A DNA stretch of 64,000 nt, taken from the NCBI GenBank assembly GCA_036429605.1, contig JAVFKD010000010.1:1116001-1180000 (forward strand), in the 5' to 3' direction. Position numbers and translations under genes: made by a program. This DNA comes from Cladobotryum mycophilum (taxonomy: Eukaryota > Ascomycota > Sordariomycetes > Hypocreales > Hypocreaceae). Positions 22,393-33,600 of this stretch are shown piece by piece. How positions within the stretch are numbered: position 1 is the first letter of the stretch; each line of letters starts with the position of its first letter. The notes beneath the pieces were generated by a model, which saw nothing but the letters and a program-made list of their open reading frames with translations, was not told the DNA's origin and made no database searches.

Positions 22393-25313
22393 AATCTTTT
22401 TTTGTGTCTTTTTTGCGATTTTATTTTTACATCTTTGATATGTTGGCTTGGCACGCAACGCTTGGGAGGTCTATAATTCGGATTAATTACAGGGATTAGT
22501 ATTATTGCAGCTCTGTATTGGTCCGTATGTTTTGGATGCCCTCTCTGTGGGTGTCGTCGATTGCGAATATGGGTACGAGTACTGGGATTATGAGAAGCTA
22601 CTTGGGTTACATGCGTACATGATCTATCGCTGCTCCTCCTCCATTCTGAAGAACTATGAGCAATTCAGCTGTTGTATCATATCTTCTTTTTCTTCTTTTT
22701 TCACCAGGTACTTGATCTCGTTTACACGGCGCACTGACAAAAAACGAGCATGTTGGACGATTTAGTGTAGCATCCTACCCATGACCATGGTTCTGGTCCA
22801 TTAACACGCGCTTCATCAGCTTCATCTAATCTTCTAGGCTGTTTACTAATATGGACGCGAGTAAGTCGCTCGTGCGCCCGCGTACAGTTTTGCCTTCTCC
22901 ACCGCGGATGGCATCTTCTTGATCCGTCCTCGGGGTTCTCGGGGCATTCAGGTCCTTGGTAGCAACACCGTTGAGATAAACTCCGCCAACACGAATGCAA
23001 GCGGAACTGATAATGGAATACGGGAGGGGGAACATATACAAATGTGATAATGTTCCGACCCGTGGCTGGTTCAGATCTCGGGAGTCGGGTCGGCAACCGT
23101 GTGTGTGTGTGTGTGAAGGAGGAAGTCCAGAATGGCAAGGGTAGGTGTGTCTCAGTACAAGTGACAGGGCGGCACGAGAAGGGTTCGGCTTATATATATC
23201 GCCCGAGCTCAAGAGCGGCGGATTGCAGGGTGGATCATATGCAGCCATCGTGCAAGTTCCTGAGTGCAGGTTCCTTGTTTGATGCCGCGTGTCCTTCTTG
23301 TAGCACCGGAAGCTTTCGTTGGAAAGACTTTTCTGACCGAAACCTTTTGAATGGGCTTTAGGTTATGTAACGTATCGTCTCTCGGTTTGTTCGAGCATCA
23401 TTCTCGAAGCCATCGCTCTAGCTGTGGCTTTTTGGAGAAACCAAGCCACTCTAGGCTGTACCTGTGTGAGATTTAACCCTACTCTTTACCGTGTCTATAG
23501 CCCCATCGATGAGACGGACAATCGTCAGCGGATGCTAGCTGAGGCTTGAAAGCTAAAAAGCTGCCAAATTGTTGTCTGTGGCGGAGGCGAGGTCTTCTCA
23601 CTCTGCCAAGTTTATTTATTGTCTAACCACGACTGGTATTGGTATATTATTGGTTGAGTATCATGTACTTCTAAGATTTCATGTTCTATTATAAGCTAAC
23701 ATGAATCAACTATTTGGAATATGACAAGCGTCAACATCAGGCTCATCTCTTCATCATAGCGGCTTCATCATAGCGGCTTCTTTTTCACTGTCGTCGCTCA
23801 CTGGTATGGCACATTCTTCATTGGCAAGTAGATTTATAATCCGAGTCATTTGTTTTTAGCTACAAATGACCTGTCTCCAATAAAATGCAAATAGCTTGAC
23901 GCTCTCAGCGCTGGAGCACCTGTTACTAACACCATCAACCCTGTCATCAGTACATCAAGGATTACAGTCAGAGCCATCAATTCTAGCAATATAACATTTG
24001 TCATATCCATTCCGTTGCTTATGTACACTACTAAAAGCAGAACCCGGGTTGGTAAAGAAATAGTCCGGAGAGCGTTACCTGATCTCGCATGAATTGCTCC
24101 GTAAGAAGGAACCTCTTTATGTTTTTTATGACATAGACTGTGAGACCATCGTTAACATCAAGCAACTATTCCACTTGCTGTGGACATGTCATGTTTGTCC
24201 GGCTTGGTGTGTGATTCAGCTCACGTTGACAGCATATCTCTAGCTGTCTACTTCTCCATGACCGACACACCGCACATTACGTGGCTGGCTGAAATGCACC
24301 GGCTTCATGCATTGGATTTGGCTCAGAAGATCAAGAGCGTCTGGTCAGTGTCTGCTGACGGGCTGCGATCCGAGTAGGGACTGACGACGTGCAACATCCG
24401 TACTATCCGGGATCAACGACCTCGTTTGAGTAGGAAAACATCGCAATGTGTCCCTTTCACCTCGCTGTCATCTATCTGCTTTATTGCGACGGGGTTGGCA
24501 CAACATTATCATCAATTATATATCGGCGAGACCAGCCATAGAATGTACCGAGTGGCACTGTTAATGATTCGCTGGTGCATGGTGAATCGAGGGGATAGTT
24601 TGGACTCATGGGTTTCTCGGCTGATGTCATGGTCGTTGTGTTGGTGTAATTTTTGGAAAGATAGGTACAAAATATATGAAGATGAATTGATAACATCGCT
24701 ACAATACGTGTCTACTATATGGACTGAGGAGCTACGGCGCTTTTCGTCATATGTTGTACAATGATGGCATGCACCTGCCTTGTTGCATAATGACAAGCCT
24801 TTTACCATTTATTATCATCATAGGACACCCTGTTCTCCAATTTGGCTCCTCCCTCCACGAGTCTTCTCACCATATTTATGCTACTAAGCTCTGAAGCATA
24901 CGATAATGCTGTTTGTTCATCATCGTCTTCCTGGTTGATTGCTACATTGGAATGAAGGTGACTCTTGAAGGATCACGTACTAACCCACCCAGGAGGCAGT
25001 GGATAAAACCCCTTCTTTACGGCTCTTGCAACTGGCAGAGTGCCACAGTCAGCCTAGATGAGCGGAACTTTCGTACCCAATGCATCTTGGGAATATCTTT
25101 CAGGCAATTACAAGATAACTAACTTCGTATCTAGATCTGTTCGTCCATCTCTTACTGCAAAGCCTGCCAATAAATTTTGCGGGCTATTGGTAGAGAGGGC
25201 CTGAGATAATCTGTAGCGTCTATTCTGGCTGCCTAATATTGCCTCTTACCGCTCAATTTTACTCCTTCATACTAATATCGAAGCAGAGAGTATAAGAATA
25301 ACCTGAATTTCTT
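22393..25313. other. intergenic, no secure gene
   Basis: About 2.9 kb. A minus-strand frame at 22826-23248 spans a (GT)n microsatellite (23099-23115) and ends in a hydrophilic tail (GEGKTVRGRTSDLLASILVN). It has no recognisable domain. A short direct repeat, GCGGCTTCATCATA, occurs at 23759-23788. Nothing else supported. Confidence 0.35.
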
Positions 25314-28228
25314 TCATCTTTTTTTCCGTCGAGATTCATTTGCCAACTCGGCAACCGTGGATGAGGCGTCAGCGGGAATTGGTAGTTTATTCTGACTCTT
25401 CAAAATTGGAATCGTGCATGCAAAGGCATCGTCCGCGTCACATAGGCCTCTAGCGATAAGAGCTCTCTGAATACAGCTGACGTTTTCATTCGCGAGGGTG
25501 AGGCCTCCGTGATAGCGTGTCGCCTCCGTCCTCCCGCCAATGCCCTCGACGGCTTGCGTGATTGCCCTGAAGAATAGGGAATAAATTTCCTGTGCGCAAT
25601 TCAGTAGCAGGGAACTTTTAGAAACCACGTCAAAAACGACGAGTTCTCCCTCTGGCGAATTCGTCTCTATGTTGTGCCATCCAAAGAATCGCCGGTGATC
25701 GCTGAAAGGAGTGGGCGGTCCCGCCAGACCGGCCACGTACTCCTTATGAGATTTTATCCTCCCCCACACCGCATTCTGGACAGGTGCGTAGTTAAATGCC
25801 CGATAACTAGAATCACCAGTTTCAATAATATTGGGTGCATGTCCGCGATCCATGCATGGGGATGCTTTTAGATGTCGTTGTCGAATTTTGACACCGCCCC
25901 GTCGATGCCAAATATTTAAATCTTGCATCTCACCAGACTCATATAGCGGGCTTGTGTGATTCGAGATAATCCGACTTATGCGTTCCTTGGCCTCTTTGCG
26001 CTCCATGTCTCCCATATCCTGTCCCGTATTTTGCTCCTTCAAGGACCAGAACCATAGGCCAAGCACGGCTTCTATCTCAGACCTGTCTGCCTTCCATGCT
26101 CCCTCGGGACTTCCGTCTTGATCGGTTGCTCTTCGCAACGACATATGAATATGGCTGCTTTGGTGCATCTGCATGAGAGGATCTAGTAGAGAGCCCTGCA
26201 CTGTCCAAAATATGGCACAAGCGTCTCCCCAAGGCTCATAAAGTCTTATCGGTGGCTGTGAGTTGTAAGTGAAGAGGATTTGCATGGTATCCTCAATAGC
26301 CTGCGCCAGAACGAGAGCCGCACCTCGTACTGGGACCAGCCTCTCACCCCAATGGTTACTCTTTTCTGATTCCGGCCCCTCTATTCCTGTCATCCGAGCA
26401 AGACGACTTCTGTAAAAGAACGTCTTTACGGCGCTCCTCGGATCTCGTTTGCAGTCGCCAGAAACGCAATTGCTTTTATTTTTGCACGCAGAACAGTACT
26501 CTGTTGATAACCATTTGAAGAGCTCTCTGCTAGTCGCAGCTTCAAGAGGATCTGTGGAATCAAACAAGCTGATTGGGTACGGAAGTTTCACTCGGAACCC
26601 GGAGAGGATGCATGAACCGCTCTCTAATACAGGCAATTTTTCCAAAACGCTAGAACTCTGGTTCACCCGTGAGTCTAAGCTTGAAAGGGTGTCGGTCCTG
26701 GGAGGTATGTTTCTGTCAGAGTTGTGAGAGGTTGTGACATCGACGGCTCTGGGAGCACTGAAAATCCTCCACACCCGACGTGACTGGATTTCCATCAAGG
26801 GGCTAGTCTTTGCGGTAGATGGCTGGGATTGCCCAAGCTTCAGGGCTAGAAAATCTAGTTCATTTCCCTGAAAGAAATCCGGGTCATGTACCATAAAGTT
26901 GTCATCTCTGCTTAGTCGTTGCGTTCTAAGGCCTGACCGAATGCCGCTCATGATGAGAGTTATGCCGAATTGGGCGATTGCCACAGATGAATGACAAGCC
27001 CTGAGACCGAGAAACTGACAGATGAACCCAATTACGGTTGTTGCGACGGCCGTCCAAGTCCAGCCCATGTTAGTGTGATCTCCACCCGTAGCTTTCCAAG
27101 ATGTGATATATTTCTGCAGTGGAGATTTGGCGTCAGAATATGCAAAGGGATCAAACATCTGATCACCTATGGTCTGATTTCCTGGTTGGATCCAGTACAT
27201 TCTAGCTTGGGGTGTCTGGTCCTTTGGGCTCGTCCTTTTGTAAACCCGTTTTTTGCTTTTACTCTCGACCAGATGGGCACATAGAGCCATCCCTACAGAG
27301 AGAAAGACTGTTCCAATGACAGTCAATGGAACCGCATAGTCATCTGGAAATGATCCGAGTCAGCCCTGGTCTTGCTAGAATACAGAATATGCTGTGCTTC
27401 GTCTTCTTACCCGCTGTTGATAAGCGGGTGCAACATGGCTAAGAAGATGCTTCAGGATGTGAGATTACTCGGAGTGAGATTCGTAGACTCATCACTTACC
27501 CTGCCGATTATTTCTTACCCACCGATGATGATATTGCGTGAGAAATGCCCATACAAAGACGAATAATTGCATCACAACCCCCAAAGCAGCTGTAACCATG
27601 AACCACACCTTGCCACGCGGCCTGATCCCGATAGTTAGCGAAAGATTTGGGTTCGGAGCGAATCGCGCAGGCTTTTCCCCGATAAACTCCTTTTCATCAC
27701 GTTCCAAGGGATTCTTTCTTCTCTGCGATGCATCCTGTTGCACTTTCCATTCCTTTCTCCCCTTGCTTTTCTCCATATACTTTGGGAATGAGTATAAACC
27801 AGCTGTTGCTTCGCTTTCAGAAGGGGAGAGAATCCATCGGGCTGGGGGTAGAAGGCATCCAGAGAGGGCTCGGGATCGTGCACAATCTCGAGTAGCTTGG
27901 GTCGACCAAAGACGCGAGCGATGCCTCCGTTGTTGTAGAGTTCACAAACATCACGGCTCGTAGACGAGCACAGTTCTGCTTCGGCGGTGCCTGCTCCCTC
28001 TTGTGCTCTGCCGATGAAGGCCCTAAGCGACGGTGTTCCACATACTCGGATTGCGGACACGATGGCAGTGATGACTCCCAGGGGGGCAACGGCAAAGATG
28101 ACAATGTCTTCTGTGGTTAAACACTCGCTGAGGTATTGTTTTGTCGGGAACTCCCCAAATAGAGAGACAAGGGGTGCGAGATCCGTTGCCAAATTGTTTG
28201 AGAAATCATCCCACCAGCTGTCATCCAT
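25314..28228 (-). CDS. multi-pass membrane protein of a fungus-specific, ankyrin-associated family (one-base frameshift)
   Basis: Exons 28228..27500 and 27343..25314, intron 156 bp (GTAAGT..CAG); corrected length about 919 aa. The N-terminal signature is FGEFPTKQYLSECLTTED, then a helix IVIFAVAPLGVITAIVSAIRV and RAFIGRAQEGAGTAEAELCS. This conserved leader is found in many fungal membrane proteins, some with C-terminal ankyrin repeats. Further helices are at VWFMVTAALGVVMQLFVFVW, PLTVIGTVFLSVGMALCAHL and WTAVATTVIGFICQFLGLRA. The long cytosolic C-terminal half shows no ankyrin repeats I can recognise. The frame breaks at the G5 run 27844-27848: adding one base joins DAFY to PPARWILSPSESEATAGLY, and the spliced length (2759 nt) then becomes divisible by three. 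Function unknown. Confidence 0.8.
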
Positions 28229-28946
28229 GGCTACTCGTTAAATCTTGGAGGCAGTAGATTGAACTATTGTGATTGTTCGCCATGGCCGTGTTATGACCAC
28301 ATCATCCCATGTCACGTTACGTTACACCAGAGGAAGATTAATTGGATTGATGAACCAATAAGATGAGGAATCTGATACCAAATGTGCAACCTTAATGTCC
28401 AATCACCTCCTCCGTAATGGAATTTGGTTGATCACTGTAAATGCCATTTGATTTCATATAGATACACATGGTATTGGTCTCTGTACGTAGTCTTCTTGTT
28501 ATGAGAGCCAAGTTAACGAAGAATGATTGTTCACCCTATCTCTTTTTAATGATGCGATTAGCGATGAATAAAGCCACCGTTATAAACTTATTATTTGGGT
28601 TGTTAGACCAAACTATCGCACAATGGCAATTCTTGTCTTGTTTGAATGCATCATCGGGGTAAGATTCGTGGTACGATTCAATATTCATGTCTCCTTACAT
28701 TTGGTGGCTGAGGGCTGTGGTGACCGCTGGAGCTTTGAGCCAATTGATCTTCAGGGCTGCGTTCCCCGTTTCATAGATCTACCACGTCACTAAGGACGTC
28801 ATCACCTTGACAGACGATCGATTGATTTCATGCTTCTACATGTCGATAAACACCCATTTGTTGAGTCCTCCGAGATAATTTTCTGTCCCTATTTGGTGAA
28901 TTGTCTCTTCCCAGTTGGCATTATTCTCTCCTTTTATCACTCTCTA
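28229..28946. other. divergent intergenic region
   Basis: About 720 bp between two divergent genes. A frame upstream of 28947 is open from 28830, but its translation is hydrophobic and unlike the family. A direct repeat CACGTTACGTTAC occurs at 28312-28324. No gene seen. Confidence 0.4.
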
Positions 28947-30596
28947 ATGGCAAATAAACGAGGCTTCTTGAACAGCATCGTTGACCGATCGCTAGGATGG
29001 TGCTTGGGTCTTCCGTCAGAGCGATGCGATTACCATGTCACTCGTGCAGTTCGCATCCCCATGCGCGACGGCATCAATCTAGTTGGAGATTTGTACGAAC
29101 CTCTTCTGCCTTTAGGCGCGAAATCTGCCCCCGTCTTGCTCACCCAGGGATGCTACGGCCGTGGCTTCATCATGGCTCTCATCAATGCCCGCTTCTTCGC
29201 GTCCCGTAACTACACCGTTCTGCTAGTTAGCACTCGCGGTACGTTTGGCTCCGAGGGCGATTTCGAGCCTTTTCGAACAGAGCAGAGGGATGGTCAAGAC
29301 ATTGTGGAATGGATGCGGCGACAGACCTGGTATCCAGGCTCGTTTGCGACGTGTGGCGCCTCGTACTTGGGTTACGCTCAATGGGCATTGCTTCACGATC
29401 CGCCCGCTGACTGCGTGGGAGCCTGCATACCTGTCGGGCCACATAACTACGCCATCCATCACTGGGGCACAGGTTCCTTTCGACTGGATCGCGTTGGTTG
29501 GGGCGACATGGTCGCTCTTCAGGATAGTTCGAGCCTTCGTTTTCTTCCACCAACAAGTCGTCTGGATTCTGATGAGATTTTTGCCAAGTCAACGTTCATG
29601 GCATTGCCGCTGGGCGACAGCATTAAGAGGCATCTCGATGGACGTGCGCCATGGGTTTCTGACGCCATGGCCCATCCCGACCCCAATGACCCGTATTGGG
29701 AGCCTTTACAGCACGACGAAGCGCTTGAGCGAATCAACATTCCCGTTTTTCTCATCAGTGGCTGGTATGACACTTTTACTGAGCAGACGTTACAGCAGTA
29801 CACTCGACTGCGTGACCGAGACTGCATCGTTTATCTGACAATTGGCCCGTGGGTGCATAAACGCGCATCGGGAGTTCTTTCAATGCCTGCCATCATGAAG
29901 TTCCTTGATCATCATGTTTCCAGTGCCCAAACTACGCACAATGCCCCTTTGGTTCGTATCTTTGTGACTGGTGCGGAAGAGTGGCGATCGCTGCCAAGCT
30001 GGCCGCCTCCGACTCAAGAATGTACCTTTTATCTACACGGCGACCAAACGATTGACATGAAGGAGAGACCTGAAGATTCCAGATCGTGTTCTTTTGGTTT
30101 CAACCCAAATGATCCGACCCCAACGATTGGCGGTCCGCTTCAGTTTGGCGGTGGGAGAGTCGATGATAGCGAGTACGGGACTAGATCTGATGTGCTGGTG
30201 TACACGAGTGGTCCTCTAGAAGAAGACATGGAAGTCCTCGGAAAGCCGGTAGTTGAGTTGGCGCACTCGAGCGATACGCCTTTTGTAGATGTTTGGATCA
30301 GGCTCAGTGAAGTCGATAAGAGAGGCATTTCTCACAATATCACGGAAGCGTACCGGTCACTTGATGCTCCGCGCGACGCTTCAGAGACCCTACATATGGA
30401 GCTGCGTGATTGTGCACATCGCTTTACAAAGGGAACAAGGATACGAATAATCATCGCTGGTGGCTCGCTGCCGCAATACGCAAGAAACCTTGGATCTGGT
30501 GAAAGCAGAATTACAGGTTCGACGACTCGCCTGGCGTGTCATACGATAGCACACGCGGAGGGGAGGACTAAGATACTCTTACCTAGACCTACCTAA
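28947..30596 (+). CDS. CocE/NonD-type alpha/beta hydrolase (X-Pro dipeptidyl-peptidase S15-like)
   Basis: Single exon, 549 aa from ATG 28947, chosen because MANKRGFLNSIVDRSLG begins the recognisable protein. The S15 N-terminal domain shows RIPMRDGINLVGDLYEP and a nucleophile elbow GASYLGYAQW (Ser in G-x-S). The acid region is SGWYDTFTEQ and the His block is GPWVHK. The C-terminal jelly-roll domain (PEPX_C-like) includes SDVLVYTSGPLEEDMEVLGK and RFTKGTRIRIIIAGGSLPQY. Members hydrolyse acyl esters or amides (cocaine esterase, glutaryl-7-ACA acylase, X-Pro peptidases); the natural substrate here is unknown. No signal peptide is obvious at this start. Intact frame. Confidence 0.9.
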   Translation: MANKRGFLNSIVDRSLGWCLGLPSERCDYHVTRAVRIPMRDGINLVGDLYEPLLPLGAKSAPVLLTQGCYGRGFIMALINARFFASRNYTVLLVSTRGTFGSEGDFEPFRTEQRDGQDIVEWMRRQTWYPGSFATCGASYLGYAQWALLHDPPADCVGACIPVGPHNYAIHHWGTGSFRLDRVGWGDMVALQDSSSLRFLPPTSRLDSDEIFAKSTFMALPLGDSIKRHLDGRAPWVSDAMAHPDPNDPYWEPLQHDEALERINIPVFLISGWYDTFTEQTLQQYTRLRDRDCIVYLTIGPWVHKRASGVLSMPAIMKFLDHHVSSAQTTHNAPLVRIFVTGAEEWRSLPSWPPPTQECTFYLHGDQTIDMKERPEDSRSCSFGFNPNDPTPTIGGPLQFGGGRVDDSEYGTRSDVLVYTSGPLEEDMEVLGKPVVELAHSSDTPFVDVWIRLSEVDKRGISHNITEAYRSLDAPRDASETLHMELRDCAHRFTKGTRIRIIIAGGSLPQYARNLGSGESRITGSTTRLACHTIAHAEGRTKILLPRPT

Positions 30597-33002
30597 AGAG
30601 CTGATAATTTAGATATATATAATTTATGCAGACCAAACATCACGCATGCTGGTTATTATTTCCCCTGCTGCATGATTTGATCTAGCCCTTGTTCACCTGG
30701 ACATCGAGGCTTCCCCACCCCAGCTTCGGACGTCTTGATACGTTGGGGGAATTTCGGTCAGGTCAATATGGCTGTACGTGAGTATTAGTTTGGCTGAATC
30801 ATGTGTAACATGGTAATAAATATAGAGTGCAGAGTGATGCGCTTGGTGTGCGGCTGACTGAGCACCTGATGCTACGAGCTGTGCATTGATCGCTCATCTT
30901 GCTCTGATCATCATCCCCCTTCTCTTTCTTACATCTTGATTCCTCGTACAACTTCATACGTTAACCTGATTACTATCATCTACTACCAGGAAAGCTCAGT
31001 GCCAGTCTGATGAAATCAACACATGCCAATTGGTGTCGGATTGGCCCGGCCATCATATGCTAAAGAGCTCATCTACATCCATGAGAAAGCTCTCATCGAA
31101 TGGCGGAACAACCTACAACATCAATTAGCATGTCTTCTGAGCGGCAGCGGCGGATGCGTGAGAAAGTTTCGGACTTGATGACGCCCCGAACGATAACTGC
31201 GCCGTCACATGTCTGCATTTGGCCGATGATGGGGCACCACAACTGAGTAGTGAGGTTTATCATATCGTCGCGATTTAACAAACTGGTGAAATAATGCCAT
31301 TGTGCACGATAATCTCACGTGTTTAATTAATCTTGAACTCTAAGTCTTTCAAGATGAGGCTCCGAAGCCCCCGAAACCATCATCCGGACGGAGAGTAATA
31401 GCTCAATCCTCTATGTGAGCTGTGGCCCATGGTCCTTTGGGGAGACCTCCGTCTTACAATCCTCATTCGCGCTATGGTGTTGAAGCCAAAGTTTGGATAT
31501 TTGCCACTGTGGCAGGCTGTCAGATTGATTGGAGGCATGGCAGCTCGCCACACCGGATGACCGTTTTGGCTATCGAAAGAGGTCCGCGAAAAGCCTTTCC
31601 TCAGGCACCTCCACGAGTCGGACAACACCACTGGTAGCGTTCCACGATGAGTACTACCAAGTAGGCCGTAGCCTCATGACACCCAGCCACCTGAGTTCTG
31701 CAAAATAACTTTTTCTGTCTGACTCTGTGGCTTCGGGTTGCAACGCTGGAAGAGGGCAAAGGCGACGGGCCGGGCGATTGGGGTGGTGGCATTGGAGGCA
31801 GGGATCACGGCACCTGCGAGGATCCGTATCGGTACATGTGGTGGGCGGGATGGAACCTAACCACGTTACCACATGTGCTGCATATTGTTATTGCCCAGCT
31901 AACAAGACACACCTCTTAAAAAGAAACAAGGTATCTATGTTTAGATATAAGGCTGATTCCGGGGCCGCTCGGTCGAAGAAGGGACATATCCAGGCCCCCA
32001 TAATTATTTTCCCCCAAGGAAGATGCTAGTATTAATCAGATGGATTAAGAATACGTAAAAGCCTTTGCTCTAGTTGGGCGGTGATGTTCGCTAGTTCAGC
32101 CGTAAATACGCCTGGGCTGGGCGAATCCGAGGGCGCAGCCAATCGAGCGCAACGATTAGACTGCGAGCCAAGACGACGCCGTTGAAGAGGATTCAGTAGG
32201 ATGGCTTTGCTCTACTGCCTACAATATTCAATTTTTGGCATGCTGGTGAGCCGAGTCAGACGGAAGGCGGTGATCTAGATTGAAACGCCTGGTCAACGTG
32301 GTTCCTTTTGTGTCTGTATGATGGTATCGAGGATTGGGTGGGAATGGGGCCACGCATTGAAAGCTGAAAGAACCTGCAGAAGAAACCCTTTATCCGTAAA
32401 TGAAATTTCTTTATTATCTGCAGAAGCCAAAAGTATAACAATATTGCTTTTGGCTTCTTGTATTGAGCAAAACGGGCGACGGCTGAGCGCATGGCGTTCA
32501 AGACCTTCCCCGACTCGCCGACAGCCCGAGCTAGAAGCCCAACACACTTCGTATCGGCCGAACGTCAGGCCAACCTCATGTAGCTAGCTATAGGCGACGG
32601 AATGGCACTGGTCAGTCCGACAGAGTTTCGCTTCGTATACAGGCATTGAGGCTGTTCGTGTTGTCCAACTATACGAGCTTCGCCTGGCCGCCCCCTACGT
32701 CACGCTAGGGCCATCGCTATAGACTTTCTCATCGCGATGGATGCATCCATGAAATCGAACTGTTTTTACGGTGAAGGAATTCGACTTGGGCATGGAAGTC
32801 ATGAGCCCCAACAGGTAGAATGGAGGAAGTCCTATAGAGAGGAATCAAGTATATAAAGGCCAGCTCTCTCCGTCCATCAACCAACTTCTCTCTCATCATC
32901 ATCAGCATCTCAAACAATCCAGTTCGCTACTACAACAAAAACAAAAACACTTACAAACAACTCCATTCGTTTTCGCATCCACTTCCAACACCTTCGCTCA
33001 AA
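30597..33002. other. intergenic, no gene recognised
   Basis: About 2.4 kb with only short unconvincing frames. The last 150 bp are the promoter and leader of the next gene. Confidence 0.4.
32850..32859 (+). promoter_or_regulatory. TATA box of the small secreted protein gene
   Basis: TATATAAAGG lies about 150 bp before the ATG at 33003. It is followed by a CT- and CA-rich leader, typical of strongly expressed fungal genes. Confidence 0.6.
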
Positions 33003-33297
33003 ATGAAGTTCACCGCCGCCCTCGTCGCTCTCGCTTCCGTCGCCGCTGCTGCTCCCAACCCTCAGGGTTGCAAGCCCGGCACCTATGCCTGCCTTCCCAA
33101 GGCCAATGGCTGGCAGGTCTGCAACACCTCCGGACAGTGGGTGGTAAGTCCTTATATCCCTTTTGACCCCTCGACATACCCACCATCTTCTAACACATTC
33201 TACAGTTCGCAGGAGACTGCCCCCCAAGACCGTCTGCAAGTTCTACCAGCCCAGCAACAGCCCCTACTGTGTTCCTCCCAACTTCCAGTTCCCATAA
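33003..33297 (+). CDS. small secreted cysteine-containing protein (one-base frameshift in a C6 run)
   Basis: Exons 33003..33143 and 33206..33297, intron 62 bp (GTAAGT..CAG). It has a signal peptide MKFTAALVALASVAAAA, then CKPGTYACLPKANGWQVC and NTSGQWV at the exon end. This is the pattern of a small secreted protein family seen in many Sordariomycetes. Exon 2 opens FAGDCPP, then the frame slips at the six-C run 33220-33225. The expected continuation (KTVCKFY, then PYCVPPNFQFP and stop at 33295-33297) lies in the next frame. With one more C the protein would be 77 aa; as written it runs on to a non-homologous tail. Either a pseudogene or an assembly error. Role unknown, possibly effector-like or cell-wall associated. 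The 300 bp downstream to 33600 hold nothing. Confidence 0.75.
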
Positions 33298-33600
33298 GGA
33301 GCTACTACTCGACATCTCTTATGATGGGCATTTCCCGAAAGGGCAGTCATTCTAGATCGATGGTTGGAACACTTTCCTTAACGCTTTTCTGAAAGGGGGA
33401 TGATGATGGTGATGAGACGGAGGAGAGGCTTTGATGTTAGAAACTTTTGGTCTTGATGGATTTTCTCACAGGATTTTCTATGGACAACGACATTCCTTAT
33501 GATTGGATGATTTTGATGATTTACCAACCAGTTACGATAAATATACTTATACATTAACCACCGAAAATTGTTTCATTGTCTATGTTCTATGAATCCACCC